A stretch of DNA of 64,000 nucleotides, from contig JASANE010025007.1 of assembly GCA_030248225.1 (NCBI GenBank), positions 18,125 through 82,124 of the forward strand. The letters run 5' to 3'. Positions 1 through 13,400 of this stretch are shown in pieces; positions within the stretch are counted from its first letter, which is position 1, and each line of letters begins with the position of its first letter. The position numbers and the translations under genes are program-made. The notes under the pieces are model-generated. The model made no database searches and was not told the origin of the DNA. It saw nothing but the letters and a program-made list of their open reading frames with translations. The stretch comes from Trileptium ribeirensis (lineage: Eukaryota > Nematoda > Enoplea > Enoplida > Thoracostomopsidae).

Positions 1-3000
1 GACAATTGTGCACCACGAATCACTCGGCACCTGCTAGCCAGTCATAGATGCCAACGTGGAACAATGTATAAGATACCACTACCAAAATGGTAGGTGTGAA
101 AACTTGACTGTCTTGCAGTGCCACCGCCAAAAACTCTAAATATACATAAATTCACTTATGGTGCAAGTTGAACATGATTTGAACTTTTTAATTTGAATGA
201 TATTCACGTTTAATATTTACATTTATATTTATTTTACAATTTTAAGCCCTATGCGCATGATTAAACAGTACGTCATGTCATTCACGACATACTTAATGTA
301 AACGCTAGCTTTCCGTCTTATAAGCCTTATGCTAAACGTAAAGCTAAGTCTAGGCTGCCCTAGTTCGAACCAGGCACACTGCTCTGTTCCTGCTTCAATG
401 ATATATCGTATCGAGCTTTATGATTATTTGGCACAAAAAGGCCCTACGACAGACAAGTTTGTACCGTCTGGTTTGGATTTATTGTTAAAGTTTTTGCCAG
501 ACATGTTTTTTAATCTAAGAGTATATCTAGATTCTAACGATATCCTTAATGCACATAAATGTAGTTCGTTGTCACTAATATTAAATTACTTACATTATAT
601 TAATGATGATGCCAGATCCGACATTGGATTCGCTCTAATAAATCTATATAGATTATCTAAAATAAATATAGCTACTAGCGAAATCACAGTATTCCAATTA
701 AAATTCATTATACAAATTCCGAACCGTGTCAACTAAATCTATGACTTAATAGTTGGCATATCATGTAAGACCGTGTTACTCAACGTTGAGCATTCCATTC
801 CACTACGAGACATTATATACTTTATTTTGGTCAGGATGCTACCGCGATAGTTATGCACTGCAATTCGAATCCCATTCATACCAATAAATCGTACAATATC
901 AACTTCGCAATGTTATCTAATCGAACAATGGTAAATTCAATAATAATGTTTTCAACGACACAGTCAATATGACTATTTTTTGTTAAGCCGTAAATATGGC
1001 TGGATGAATCCGAGACGCTTGCCGCACGCCACACCACTATCAACTGGTTACGGCAATCCAGCGGTTTGATTTGTAAAACACTTCGATAGAACACCAGTAA
1101 GGCTAGGAAATAACGTGCAAGCTTGCAATAAACAGTCGGGCAAAAGGTAAAAGCAATGTCACAGACTGACCGCTGTGAGAGAAATAACAATCAACGTATC
1201 ACACACTTTGCTTGATTACATCAGTGCGGGGGGCTGACACCTAAAATGGCAATGTTTTGCGCACTCAACAACAGTATCAACTATTATTAATTGTATCCGT
1301 ATTAACTGATTAATCTTGACAACTCCCTACAGCCTTATTGACACCTTTAATTAATGTATTTTATTGTTAAGCTATGTTGCCTTCGAGAACGGCTAGTGTA
1401 TTGAATTTCAGCTCTTATCAGTAAGTTTCGCACAAAAAGTCTTCGCTACATATAAAACGTGCGCTGACTTTGCACTAAAGTTTAGTTTCTTTGCGAAAAT
1501 ATGTTTCTACGATTGTGTTTACTTTTTAGACAACTGTTGATAGCTGGCAGAAATTCAGACAACCGGCCGTGTTAGCTAGCAATTTGGGGGGGGGGGTTAA
1601 TGGCCAGCCAGATACAGTAGAGCAGATGATTTGGGACAAAGCCGACAAATTGAGCAAACGGTTTTGAGCTTAAGTAGCTGCACACTATATTTTTGTTTTG
1701 TAAGCATGATACAGTTCTTTACTGTGCCATATAATGTTCACGCTATCTTGTCACATTCCGTCAGCGTCCTTTGTCTTCTGTAATATTCACTATACAATTT
1801 TTGGTTTGATAAAGTTTGTAGTACTATATGTACATAATTAATAACATTTTTCGTTGGACGATATATTTTTTGATACCTTAATCCATTCCTACGATGTTAA
1901 CATGTGCTTGTCAGGTGAATTTAACATTAATAACCACCAAATAAGCTATAGTTAATTTAATAACTACTTTGTCTTGGTTAATTTCACAAAGCCAAATCAA
2001 CATTTCAGATGTTCCTGACAGTCATTTGGATATTTTGTGCTTAATGTCAGTGCTGAATCTTTTGAAGCACATCCATTAGACTGTAGCATTGTTTCCACCT
2101 TGGGAGATTAATGGCCAATGTTGTATTTCATTAACTTTTGATTAACAATATCTTTTACATATCGTTGTCATTATATAAAATAAGTGTACAAGTCATTTAT
2201 ACAGCTACTAAACTGGTGTCATAATGTATTGCTTTGCGGATTGTTCTACGGTCAGAAGTAGCTTTACCGAATCAAGTTCACGTCCAGTTAATATTTCTAT
2301 ATTACGCAGAACCTAAACTGCAAAATTATCGTGTTGTTCTCTTGTGACTTTGATCGAACAGCTTTATTAATTTTAAAGGATTTGTCACGATCTAGTAAAG
2401 CTATTCAATCTAAAATTGCAGTTATTTATGCGCTGCTGAAGTTACATGTATATAACTGGAGAAATGCTAACAAAATTGCTCTGTATAGCACTTGGCTTAT
2501 CAGAATGTTTGTACATTTTTTGTTCTGACACGAAAACAAAAATCCGCTTCCATGTTTACTCAATTACTGTCTCACAAATAAGACGTTGCAGCCATTGAAC
2601 TAGGTTCACACGCAAATTTCATTGCGACCGTGGCAATATAATCATTATGGAACAACGAACAATAATATCATTACAATATGTCTGACAAAAGGATAAACCA
2701 CTATCACAACTTGACTACTGTGAGAAAACACGAATTTATATAATATTTGACACAATGAATCCAAGAACTTGAAAAATTATTGTAAACCAGGTCAAAAGCC
2801 TACTAATTGCTATTTTGTATTGTTTTACAAGTCCTGTCGGGAGATGTTTGTGTTGTAAACGTATTTTTGTGTTTTCTATTCATATAAGCAGGGAATGCAT
2901 TAGATTAAGTTTCTCACACACAGTTGACGACATTGTGAACATATTGTCTCTTCAACCATGTAGTTGCGATATTGTTTTCTATATCACAGAAGCTTCAATC

Positions 3001-4640
3001 GCGAAGCTCAAACTTATATACATAGACATAAACTTTTGGCCATTGATGTTTGCCATCGTGTTAACAAATTGTTATGCAATGGTACAGACCCGGCGTTAGG
3101 GCCGCCGTACCTCCAACCTAGAGGGGAAACTCACATGTCAAACAGCCGAACACAAAAAATACCAATCATTTTCTGGTAAATAAAATATTCTGGCGCATAA
3201 AATCATATCTAATACAGCCAGTTACAAATTGAATCTTTCAAAATTGTAACCATTATACTCTAACTAGGCGGTGGGAGGCGCACCCTATCATATATACTTG
3301 ATTTTTTCAATTACTTCGAGAAGACTAGCGCACGAATTTGTTCCCAGAAATTTTATTTCAGTGTTTTCTTTCAAATATGGACTGCAGGGCGCGTGTGGTA
3401 CAGGGTTACACATACCATAGTTTGGGGCACCTCGTACCATAATTTGGAAAGGACTAGTCATACCATAGTTGGGGGCCGCTAACACCTATCTGGTACTCAC
3501 ACCATAGTTTAGAAAAGCCCACTGACATACTAGCGCTAGCCCTGCTACGACCGACATCACCCTTATGCATAGTCATTCGTTCTAAAAAAACGTTAGTGCT
3601 GATCTTGTCTTTTAGAGAAAGATTTCATTCATACTGTAAGGGTTGAGGCATTTTGCAAATGTCAAATTATTGTCAAATATCGGTGTTAATTCGATTGACT
3701 ATGCAAATATCTTATGAAATAGTTTTGTCAGAAGATAAAACGTATTAGTTAGCTAGTTATCCAAGAGTTGCGGAAAAATTGTTTAAAATGTATACCCAGT
3801 ATTAACGGAAACCAGTTCCAATACGGCTTTTGCAGCTATCGTGTAAATGTGGCGGCACATATTTTGTGCAGCTTTCAGCGCTTGGACAAAATTGACGTAT
3901 CTACTTCTTAGTACACAGCATATCCCGTGAGAGAAAACCCAGCAGCGTCAAAATTTGACAGTTGTAAACAAGCTTTTGTAACACTGATTGACCAACAGTT
4001 TCTCAACATGTAGCCCCAATCGATACGATCTGTCAAATAAATTACAAAATATTATGCAACACAAATGAGACGACTTCGTTGCAGGTGTTTCTCGGGTAGT
4101 TATGTGATTGTTTGATTCAAATTTCAACTACTGCACCTACGATATTCGAAAATAAATATAAGACATAGGCGCTTATAATGCGAAATACAGCTGAACCTTA
4201 AGGACGACAAAGCCATTTTTTCACCTTTACTCCACTGAAGAACTACACCAAAAGCAGGAGGAAAATTTTAGCAATGTATTGCAAGTAAATTATCGGATTC
4301 TTTATGAACTAGGAACAAGTTTTTTTCACATACATATAATATTTCGACATTTATTAAATTTTACTACCCTTGGCGGAACCCATATCCCTAACGAAACCAG
4401 TTACCCCGTAAGCTGGGGTACCTTAGAAAACTATGATACGAGAATATGTTTCAACCATGGGCAAGCATCGTTTATATAACCAGTCATCATTGCTCAGTTT
4501 AAATGTTTAAATATATACATATGCAGTTGACACACACTGTTATTGCGTGTTGTGTATTTTTGTATGAACTTGTGGAAACGTTGATAGATCTCAGGTTTGA
4601 TTTTTACGGCACACCGTATAGGTTTGTGATGGCAACAAGT
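1..4640. other. Intergenic AT-rich DNA, no supported gene
   Basis: I see no open frame here with recognisable protein content or splice-consistent partners. A run of 11 G lies at 1586-1596. A short degenerate repeat built on ACCATAGTTTGGG recurs about four times at 3410-3515. The longest open frame (329-736) is unrecognised and could be chance. Confidence 0.5.
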
Positions 4641-4649
4641 ATAGACAAG

Positions 4650-4930
4650 CGATAGGCTAAATTTTGATCAAAGCTTGTTAACGCCGGGTTAGATATGTGT
4701 ATCGTACAATGTTTGACAAAAGCAAGGAAGCGCCAAGAACCGAATCAAAACTCGGTGGCATTATTGCAAGCGCCGCGTAAAATCGGCTGAGCTCTCAAAG
4801 CAACTATTGCTGAGTTCCCTAAGAAACCTCGCAACATCATTGAATATCAAAGTGCGTGCACACAGGATATGACAAACTCAGTTAGCACAACACTTCACCA
4901 TGTGCGTTTGTCTTTTGTGAATTCAGTGGA
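4650..4930 (-). repeat. Diverged tRNA-derived SINE-like copy
   Basis: The block shares the tail around GTATCGTACAATGTTTGACAA and the internal block with AACCTCGCAAC with the better-preserved copies at 6849-7400. It is much more diverged than they are. It is followed immediately by an opposite-strand copy, so the two lie head to head. Boundaries are approximate. Confidence 0.55.
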
Positions 4931-5090
4931 ATCAAATGGCTGCGATCGCTTCGCTGGGTTCTTTAGGGAACTGAGCAACAACTCCTTGAAAATTCAATGG
5001 TTTGCGTAAGCCGTTCGTGCCTATGCAATCGGGATCCGATTTATGGCTTGCGTTTTTTAAACATTGCACGATACACAAATTAGTTCGATC
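4905..5090 (+). repeat. SINE-like copy, opposite orientation to its neighbour
   Basis: On the plus strand this reads head block, GGGAACTGAGCAACAACTCC, a degenerate tRNA-like centre and then the shared tail AACATTGCACGATACAC. It is the same family as 6849-7400 but on the other strand. Together with 4650-4930 it forms an imperfect palindrome. Confidence 0.5.
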
Positions 5091-5099
5091 GTTAAAATG

Positions 5100-6845
5100 T
5101 TAATAAACAATGTTTGTTTGTTCATTTGCATCTGTAAAAGCCTGATATCGTATCTAAAAACAATCTTTACGTTGTTCTTTTGGAAGCGGCGTAATCACAT
5201 TAAGCTCACGATTCGCTATCTGGCTTATGTGTTTTTAGCCCATCCAGAATTATTCCAGTCGCCAAAACATTTAGAAGCTTGGCCAAAGCGCCTTGACAAT
5301 TAGCATTTATGCAGCACAATTTTCAATACATGGCATCAGGTCTTATAGAACCCTTGGCATATCGACAAGCCGTACAATCAGGGTTTGCACATTTCCAAGG
5401 CTATAACGGCCATTGTAGATTTTTCTGGCTACATCAAGGTTTGGCTGCCCCATGCATTTTCTGTATCTGGATCCTAGTCTATTACCATTTAAGAATTCTA
5501 ATGCCTTGCACACAAAAATTTTTCTTTCCAGACATGATGCAAATGTTGATTTTGCTCATAACGAATCTGATGCATGAATATGATACATTAATATTTTATT
5601 GCGCAGATGCAGAGTAAACAGTAACACGATCTTTCAGGTTTGCTGTTTGTAGGTTTATTTAACAATAACATGGTATATATTAATATCAACCGTGTGGGTA
5701 CAAAGGTACTAGAGGAAAAAATTTTTGCTTCGATTCGGTCGGAACCGAACCAAAAACCAAAACTCCTCCCAATAGCCAAGATGGATTCCCCAGCTGCACC
5801 GTCGGCTTCCAACTAAACGATGCCCATACGATTCTGGCTTCCTCGACTCTCAAGGAAGAAGCGGTGACACCTAGGTCCAAGGAAACAATTAGCTTAGTTA
5901 GGCGCAGGCAGGCTTTGCCAGGGTGTTCGGCCTGGTCTCTTTCGATTGCGGACTCTAGTTTTGATGGTATCGTTCATAGAGTTTCCATGGGGAGAGTCAA
6001 CCCGTAGGCATATGTATAGATACTAAGGTCGACCCGTTGTTCCCCATCCTTCACTCAAGAAAGCCTAAATTTGAACCTAAAAACGACAACAATTCACCGG
6101 CCATGGCTCACCCTGACACTCACAAAGGCGCTTAAAGTTTCACACTTATATCCAGTGTTCTATTGATTATACCGTTTCTCGGAGGTCAATGAATTCCCCA
6201 TGTTAGTTACTGAGCTTTTCTAGTTTATAACATTTTCAAGTTTGAATGCAACCAGCTCACTTTGACGACCCTAAACGCGACCCAGTGACAATTTTGGCTA
6301 GACTCAAAACTTGCAACTTTTGTGACTATTTCTGCTTTGCAGTAAAGGTTGCACGTTGTTTTTGTGCAGCAACCTGTTGTCGTATCAATGTTTTTCAACA
6401 CAGGTAAATTTGAGTAAGGCAGGGTGATATAAAGGTTTCTCGTTTTGGTCACTTATGTTTTGATTTTGGGTTTTCGCGTTGCCTCGTCCGAGCGACCCGA
6501 AGGTGTTGTAATCGTGTTGCAGATTATTTTCGACCGCCACTTCGCTCATCTGAAGATGTTAGTTTTCTTTCCTTAATCCGAATTAAGATGTTGTTCCCGA
6601 TCGGGTCGTACAGACTGAGATACCTCGCGAGTTTTAGAAAATAAAATTCCGGAAGCAAAATATTTATTTCAACACTTCAGCGGTATTATTGTCAGGCGAT
6701 ATGAGTTTATTTCTTTTGTTGTGCAAAAGAGCAACATTTTATTTTTAGTTTATCTAGTATGTTGCGTAATTTTTTGTTTATGTTTATCTAAAGCCGCACT
6801 GGCTCCTGAATTTTGAAAAATTTTATTTAATTAGTGTAAATAATA
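5100..6845. other. Intergenic DNA with a G+C-richer patch at 5680-6120
   Basis: No gene is supported. The patch at about 5680-6120 is clearly richer in G+C than its flanks and has no long open frame on either strand, as expected of an old dispersed repeat. I cannot name the family. Confidence 0.35.
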
Positions 6846-6848
6846 AGA

Positions 6849-7125
6849 ATTAATTTGTGTATCGTGTAATGTTTAACAAACTCAAGTCCGCGCCAGGTAT
6901 TGAACTCGGAACGTAAGGGTGAAACTTGCATACGCAAATCACTGAGTTATCTGGGAGCTGTTCCTCGGTTGGAACGTCACAACGTGAACGAATAACAACG
7001 CACGTTCAAACGTACGACATACGACAAACCCAGTAAACACAACGACTTGCAATGTGTGTTAGGTCCGTCTGGATCTATCCGGCATGAAAGGATTAGTTAT
7101 GCGATAGGTTAATTTTTATTTAACG
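6849..7125 (-). repeat. tRNA-derived SINE-like element, copy of a direct pair
   Basis: This copy and 7139-7400 are similar direct repeats about 290 bp apart. On the minus strand each runs: head block, GAGGTTCC/AAGGAACC-type segment, tRNA-like centre and a tail ending near AATTAATTTG. This copy keeps a recognisable B-box-like block (GAGTTCAATACC on the minus strand). Confidence 0.65.
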
Positions 7126-7138
7126 CTTTCATGCTAAA

Positions 7139-7400
7139 ATTAATTTGCGTATCGTGCAATGTTTGACAAACTCAAGCTCGCGCCAGGGATTGAACTCGGA
7201 ACGTACGGGTGAAATTTATGTACCCAAATCACTGGGCTATCTGGGAGCTGTTGCTCGGTTCCTTAAGGAACCTCACAACGTGAACGAATAACAACGCACG
7301 TTCAATCGTACGACATGCGACAAACCCAGTAAACACAGCGACTCGCAATGTGCATTAGGTCCATTTGGACCTAGCCAGAGTATGAAAGCATTAAGCTAAT
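7139..7400 (-). repeat. tRNA-derived SINE-like element, best-preserved copy
   Basis: On the minus strand a pol III A-box-like block (TAGCCCAGTG) is followed about 40 nt later by a B-box-like block (GAGTTCAATCC). This spacing is typical of a tRNA body. Upstream is a head carrying AGGTTCCTTAAGGAACC, and downstream is the tail TTTGTCAAACATTGCACGAT. The order of parts is shared with copies at 4.7, 20.5, 36.8 and 43.1 kb, which supports a mobile SINE family rather than a functional tRNA gene. Confidence 0.7.
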
Positions 7401-7409
7401 CGGATAAAA

Positions 7410-10400
7410 CAAATCGGTTTTGGTCATTCGTCAGATTTTCTGGAAGAGCGATGTGCAATCACGTTTGGTGGGACAAATACTTTTTGACTAGCATCCCCAA
7501 AGAGGAATGCCTATGTGACACCCCTGAGAGCACTAAAGTTTCTTGACGGGCTATAAACGGCACAAAGGATTTTATTTGTGATCCTCATGTCAGGCCCAAA
7601 GTTCCAGTGATGGGAATTTTGTGCAAGAATGCGACGAGGCTAAATATACACGGAAATAATATCTTTTCAGATCACCATGTATTTATCAGCTTTGCACTGC
7701 TATGTCTCATCGGACAGTTGAGTATTTGAGAAAGCTAATTGGCACAAATGTTGCAAGGATTTTTCGATTGAGCATTTAGCAAAGGTAAAGCTGAATGCCT
7801 AAGCAATGTAGAATTTTGTGGCCTACAAATGACTGAATCTTTATGTTAGGAAAGTGGCCAAAGTTTAAGCTGATTTAATTTTCAGCTCAGTGCCCGTGTA
7901 AGCTTTACATGAACATTGAATATTTGAGAATGTGCAACTGAGTATACATTTAGCTGGTAAATTGATTTGACCCAGACGTTCCATAGCACACTGTGTACCT
8001 TGGGTATATGGCTTGCGTGATTAAATAAATGTGTTGCTTGGTTCCTTGATCATGGAAGATCGCTTAATTAAAACGAATTTCTTTTGGTTCGTGAGGTGTT
8101 TTGAGTTTTCACATCTAACCATTAGGCTCAATTTAGTCTTATCCTCAACGTCTTAACTCTAACTCGTTTCGACTTAGACCAGCTTAGACTTAGAGACTAA
8201 TTTATGGTTTGATTCCAGCAGATACGCTGCACATTGATGAACACACATTCACATTATCAATGGCTTGTAATTTCTGTAACCCATCATTGGAATCAAATTA
8301 GAGTCACAACCACTGGTTTGATGTAACTAATTTCCTCCAAATTTTGAATGCCGCTTGCTGTATTTTAATTGTCAGTAAGTTGGAATATTGGACAAAATTT
8401 TTTATTGCAAGCAGGAGAGTTACTACCGTTATCTGCTCTCTAATTAAAGTCCTGGGATTTCTCATTCCGGCTAGTTTGAAATTTTCAATGTCTAATATTT
8501 AAAATTTTAGCCTCCTTCAATTGTCAAATTGATTCCTGAACTGAGCATGACTCATGCTCTGCTTATCTAGTCAAAGCTTAAATCTTGTGGTACAATTTTT
8601 GTTTTGTCTCACCTATGTTTTATAGGTTTCCCTGGTTTGCCACCTCGGTTAGCCAAATAGATAGGGAAAATTTCTTTAAAAATATTGGACATTTGTCAAT
8701 TTGTAAGATTTACTTTGGTCATTCCCAGCTTCTCCAATATTTGTGCTTCTCGACTGAGAAATTCCTAGGAGTCTCGCTTTGACCCATACTTACAAAGACA
8801 AACGATTGCCAAGGCTGTGAAATATGACATAGAAATTATAATTAAAATCTGGCTCTAACTTCAAAGCCATCTTCCTGGAAAGCTGCAATTAGGATTGCCC
8901 TTCATTTGAAGTTCCGCAGTCTTATCTCGATCGGATGGGCCTGATTCTGAGCTATTTTTATTCCCTTATAATTGCAGGAAGCTACCGGAATTCCCTTTTG
9001 TCTAAAGTTAACCCAATAGCTGATAGACTTTGAGGATCGGCTCAACAAAGCTTTTTGGCGTAGAGAGGGTCGTATTCAGCCGTAATACGAAACACGTATT
9101 ATACGTCACATGTATTATTAAAATTATTATGTACTGTTGAACCAGGACGAATGGACGAAACATCTAGAATAAACAGGGAACACGGATAAAACAATCAACC
9201 ATTCGTTTACATGTAATTTTGACATGGACTTCTCGCCACTGAATTAGTACTGAAGATCATTAGTTTATATTTCCTAGTTGTACTGTATTTTCATGATAGT
9301 TAGCCTGTTTAATTTAGTACAGAAGAACATTTTGTGCATCAACACAACCTCACAGCATGGAACGATGCAGCTGGCTTACACACGTTAGCCTAGAGTTAGT
9401 TCCGGAAGTGTTTGAATCAGCTTGCTTGACCCAAATTGGTTGGTCAAATTTTTCATGCACTCCAATAGCTACAGTCTGTGCGAGCTGTGCATCGACCTTT
9501 TACTGCTTAGGTTTTAGGCAGTTGTCTTGTAAATGATCACTTGCATGAATCGCTTTCCTGGCAACATTTAATCCATTGACTGTTTACTGTTACCCAAACA
9601 CTGACGATATATTGACAAAATAATGACATTACAAGTTTTTCAAAGACATAAAATTTTGGTACAAATGATGCACAGGTAAATTACAAAATTTGTTCATTTC
9701 GAGGATTCGCTGCTGTAAACATTTGTCTCCACTTGTCAATGAATGCAATATTTTATATCACTTCAGCCATTGATTTGAGTTGGTTGCACATTAGCGATAT
9801 GATTAGTAAACTTTACGGTTCTTCAAAATTGCTGTGTTTGGAAATGTCTTGGTGTCTTTGGGTAAGCCAAGGGAAATGATTTTATCTAAAATCATCCTCA
9901 TATTAACATATGAGATTTGTTGTACTAACTCAGAGCACCAAACGTTTTATGAAGAAAAGTACTCGATGATTTTGTTCATTTTAACTCTTCGGCTAATTAT
10001 TCCCATGAAATTTCCAGACAGTAGAAAAAACATGAAATTTATCAATCGAATCTGGAGAACTGCTTTGGTTACAAATATGTCCAGTTTAACGCACCTTAAT
10101 TATCATTTCAACAACATTGGATTAATGACTGACCTCCATATTTCCACGCCTATACAACGTTACAGCGTATAACATGTTTTTGTATGAAAAAATTTTTAAT
10201 CGGAGATTTGCATCAAAATTCTCATTAGGATGACTTCCATCTACGAACATAGAAACTTACAACAGCTCTCCAAATATCATCCTACACTCCAATATAATGG
10301 AAGCTTAATTCACCATTAGGGGACATGGCATTACTTAAATACCGTGTTATTTCAATATTTACAGTTTGGTGCACTCCGTTTCTCGGAATGTCGTATCTGA

Positions 10401-13400
10401 GCAGATTTTGCTAACACCAGAGCTCGCGCATAGCAAATGATCCCATGATAAAGGAGTGATGCAAGCTGAAAGAAAAACTCCTTTTTGGATATTTTCTCAA
10501 ATTTGATAAAGCACAATCAACTACTCATGGAAACGAACCAAAATGCGTCAACTTTAAAGATTTACATTTCAGAAGTTGATACTTACCAAATATACAACGA
10601 TGCGTGATTCTAAGAAATTTGTTCAAGTATTCCGGCATGATTTGGTCAACAGATAATATTTTTCATTTTGACACTATTAGGCATTAATTTGACCCGTGGA
10701 AAAACTTACAAAATTTTTTAAGGTGTATTCATTATTTATTGTTTGTGCGAAATTATATTTTTGTCGTGGCTTTGTAGTAAAACTACAAGACTTCACATAT
10801 ACGCATATTATGTTTTCATGCAAATACTTTGCCTTGTAGTCTTACGTATACACATATATAGTAATATACATATGCTCGGGGATCCATGTAATAATCACCT
10901 GTGATTGTCAATAATGGTTTTTCGGACAACCGCACAAGATTGTGGAACAGACCATATAAAAACACACAATCAATAATTTATAAGCAATTATGTCAGGCAT
11001 ATTACAGCAATAATATTACTAAGCGCAACCCAAACAATCTGATGCCTGTTCAGGCTACTCTACCTAGTGGAGTCAGTCAATCGGTCTTTATTTACTCCTA
11101 GACCGAGCACAAAATTTTCGACAATTTCTGATTCGGTCGGTCAACACAGCCATGGAAACTGCACGCATGCATGAATATATTTATTAACGTATCCATCTAT
11201 GCGAAAATGTATACATACTATATGTAAAGCTAAAAACCGAAGCCGCTACTGCGCAGGAGTCGGTCAACCCGACCTGAGTCAAATGCTGTAATTACTGGCT
11301 TACATGATATACAATTGTGTAATGCTTTACTTCACCTACCGGCTGGTGCTCTCCTGATACCGTCCTGGTGTCTAAATTTTTTATTGGCTGTAGACAAAAT
11401 AGCGAAGCTACTCCTGGCAGCCTTTTTCTGATGCCATACCATTCTAGCAAGTTCCATTTACTGGCCGACGAAACATATTCTAGGATTGTCCAAACCTGCA
11501 ACCAATTGATTAGTAGACATTTATTTTTTCTATTATTTTCCAGTTCATCAACTAATTACACCACATTGCAATAACTAATGCTTTTAATGGTTACAATTCC
11601 GCGAATTAAACACATGTGCTACTAATGCTAAGAAACTGTGAATATAACAGATGCAGGAACTTTAATAAAATACCACACAATACATACTTTACAAATATTC
11701 AACAAATTAAAAAATTCCACACACACGGTAAGTAGGCAAGTGGTTGTTTATAAATACGATATGCTCGGTATCTATACATTGCAACAGTGATCCGGCGATA
11801 AACTACATAACGAACAAACCCTGTTGCAATAATATTGTGATTTTTTAAATATATTTTAAATATGTATTGCTAGTGAAAAATAAATCTGCGATACGTTATC
11901 TGAAATATATTTTATTTGTATGTTTTGTGTATATTGCATGTAATGATATACTTTATATATCAAGTATCTGTCAGTAGAAGAAAACACGGTTCTTCCTTTC
12001 GGTTGGGCTTTGCTCGACCGTTCAACCCATACAAGATGGTCTGTGTAGTGGTTCTATGTCGAAATTTTCACGGGCACACCATGTGTTAGAAATCCGGTCA
12101 ACCTGCGCAGTTTCATGGCCCTTTGTAGAAGTTCAGCTTTCTATGCTGTTAAAACAATTTTCCTGCAGCAGTCTTAGTGAATGTTACGATAGCTTGCCAC
12201 AAATCGGCTTGTCTATGACAAGTAAGGCTACAATGAACAGTGTCTGTACTACCGACAACTACAGCGGAATTGGAACAAAAGTAAAGAAACGAGTCCTACG
12301 GAGCATAAAACATATACTAGGAAATACGACAAAGTCGACGAAATGTATACTTAATAGAGTATGCCTACTAGATGCAGTGCATGGAATATATTTCCGGACC
12401 GCGTGCCCGTACCGGAACTGGTCGAATAAATACCTATCATCAGCATCAAAATGTCAGAGGTCACATTTTGATCTGAATTTTTAACCCTCAAAATATTCCC
12501 GGTGACCGGGTCCGTTCCGCAATATACATGAATACTCGGCATACTATACTATAATATAGAATATACAAATATAATATACAAAATCAGTTGTGTGCAACAC
12601 ATTAACTGAACCGTGCGCGTTGATAAGCAGAAACTCAAATTTTCCTGTAGAAGTAAAAATTTAGTTCAATTTCCTGATTCCTAGCCTGGTTTTAATGAAA
12701 CTCTGGATCCGGCACCAGTAACCTATTTTGACCGTTAAGCGCCCATAGTCTGGTTTATTTGCATGCTGTAGCAAAATTCCCTATTAATGCGAATCCGGAT
12801 ATTTCTGTGTAATCCTGTTACATAAGGGCCATTTACCTAATATTCTCTCATTACATTTATACGCCTAAAGTACAAAATGTCATAGCTTCTCCGGCTTTTT
12901 GACTCGATTATCTGACCTTTTTATCACATTTTTATGAAATTCTTTATGTTTTGTAATGTTCCTGAAAATTTTCCTAGCATAGAAAGTTTATTCAAACGCA
13001 CAATTGACTTCGTTATAAGTCAGTTGTAGCATACCTAAACGTGCGTTAAAGGATGTGTACGCCCGGTTATGTTGTTTTCATCCGTTGAATTTATCAAAAT
13101 TATACATACGAATCATTGAAAGTACGTTTATATATGATAGAACTATTACTTTATTTTTTTGCAATCCTGAATGCATGCATCAAGTTTCTGTTTCTCAAGA
13201 ATGTTTTGAAGATGTTCTGCGCGTGAGTGGAAAAATAATTGTGCATTTGAAATTGCATGTTGAATTGATAGTACGACTGTAAATTGTTTCATCCCTCAAT
13301 CAAATGTTACACTTTGCAACAAATGATTTTTCAAATTTTATCTTAATGAATTATTATGCAACTTCTAGTTTCAACTGACATACGATGCATATTGTGACAA

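Noticed and set aside
329..736. Open frame of 135 codons near the left edge
   Set aside because: It has no recognisable motif, no splice partner and the AT-rich composition of its surroundings. A frame this long can occur by chance in 64 kb.
9834..10172. Open frame of 112 codons
   Set aside because: It starts at TTG or another non-ATG codon, has low complexity and no support from context.
12056..12484. Open frame of 142 codons
   Set aside because: It starts at a non-ATG codon, shows no domain signal and has no neighbouring exon.
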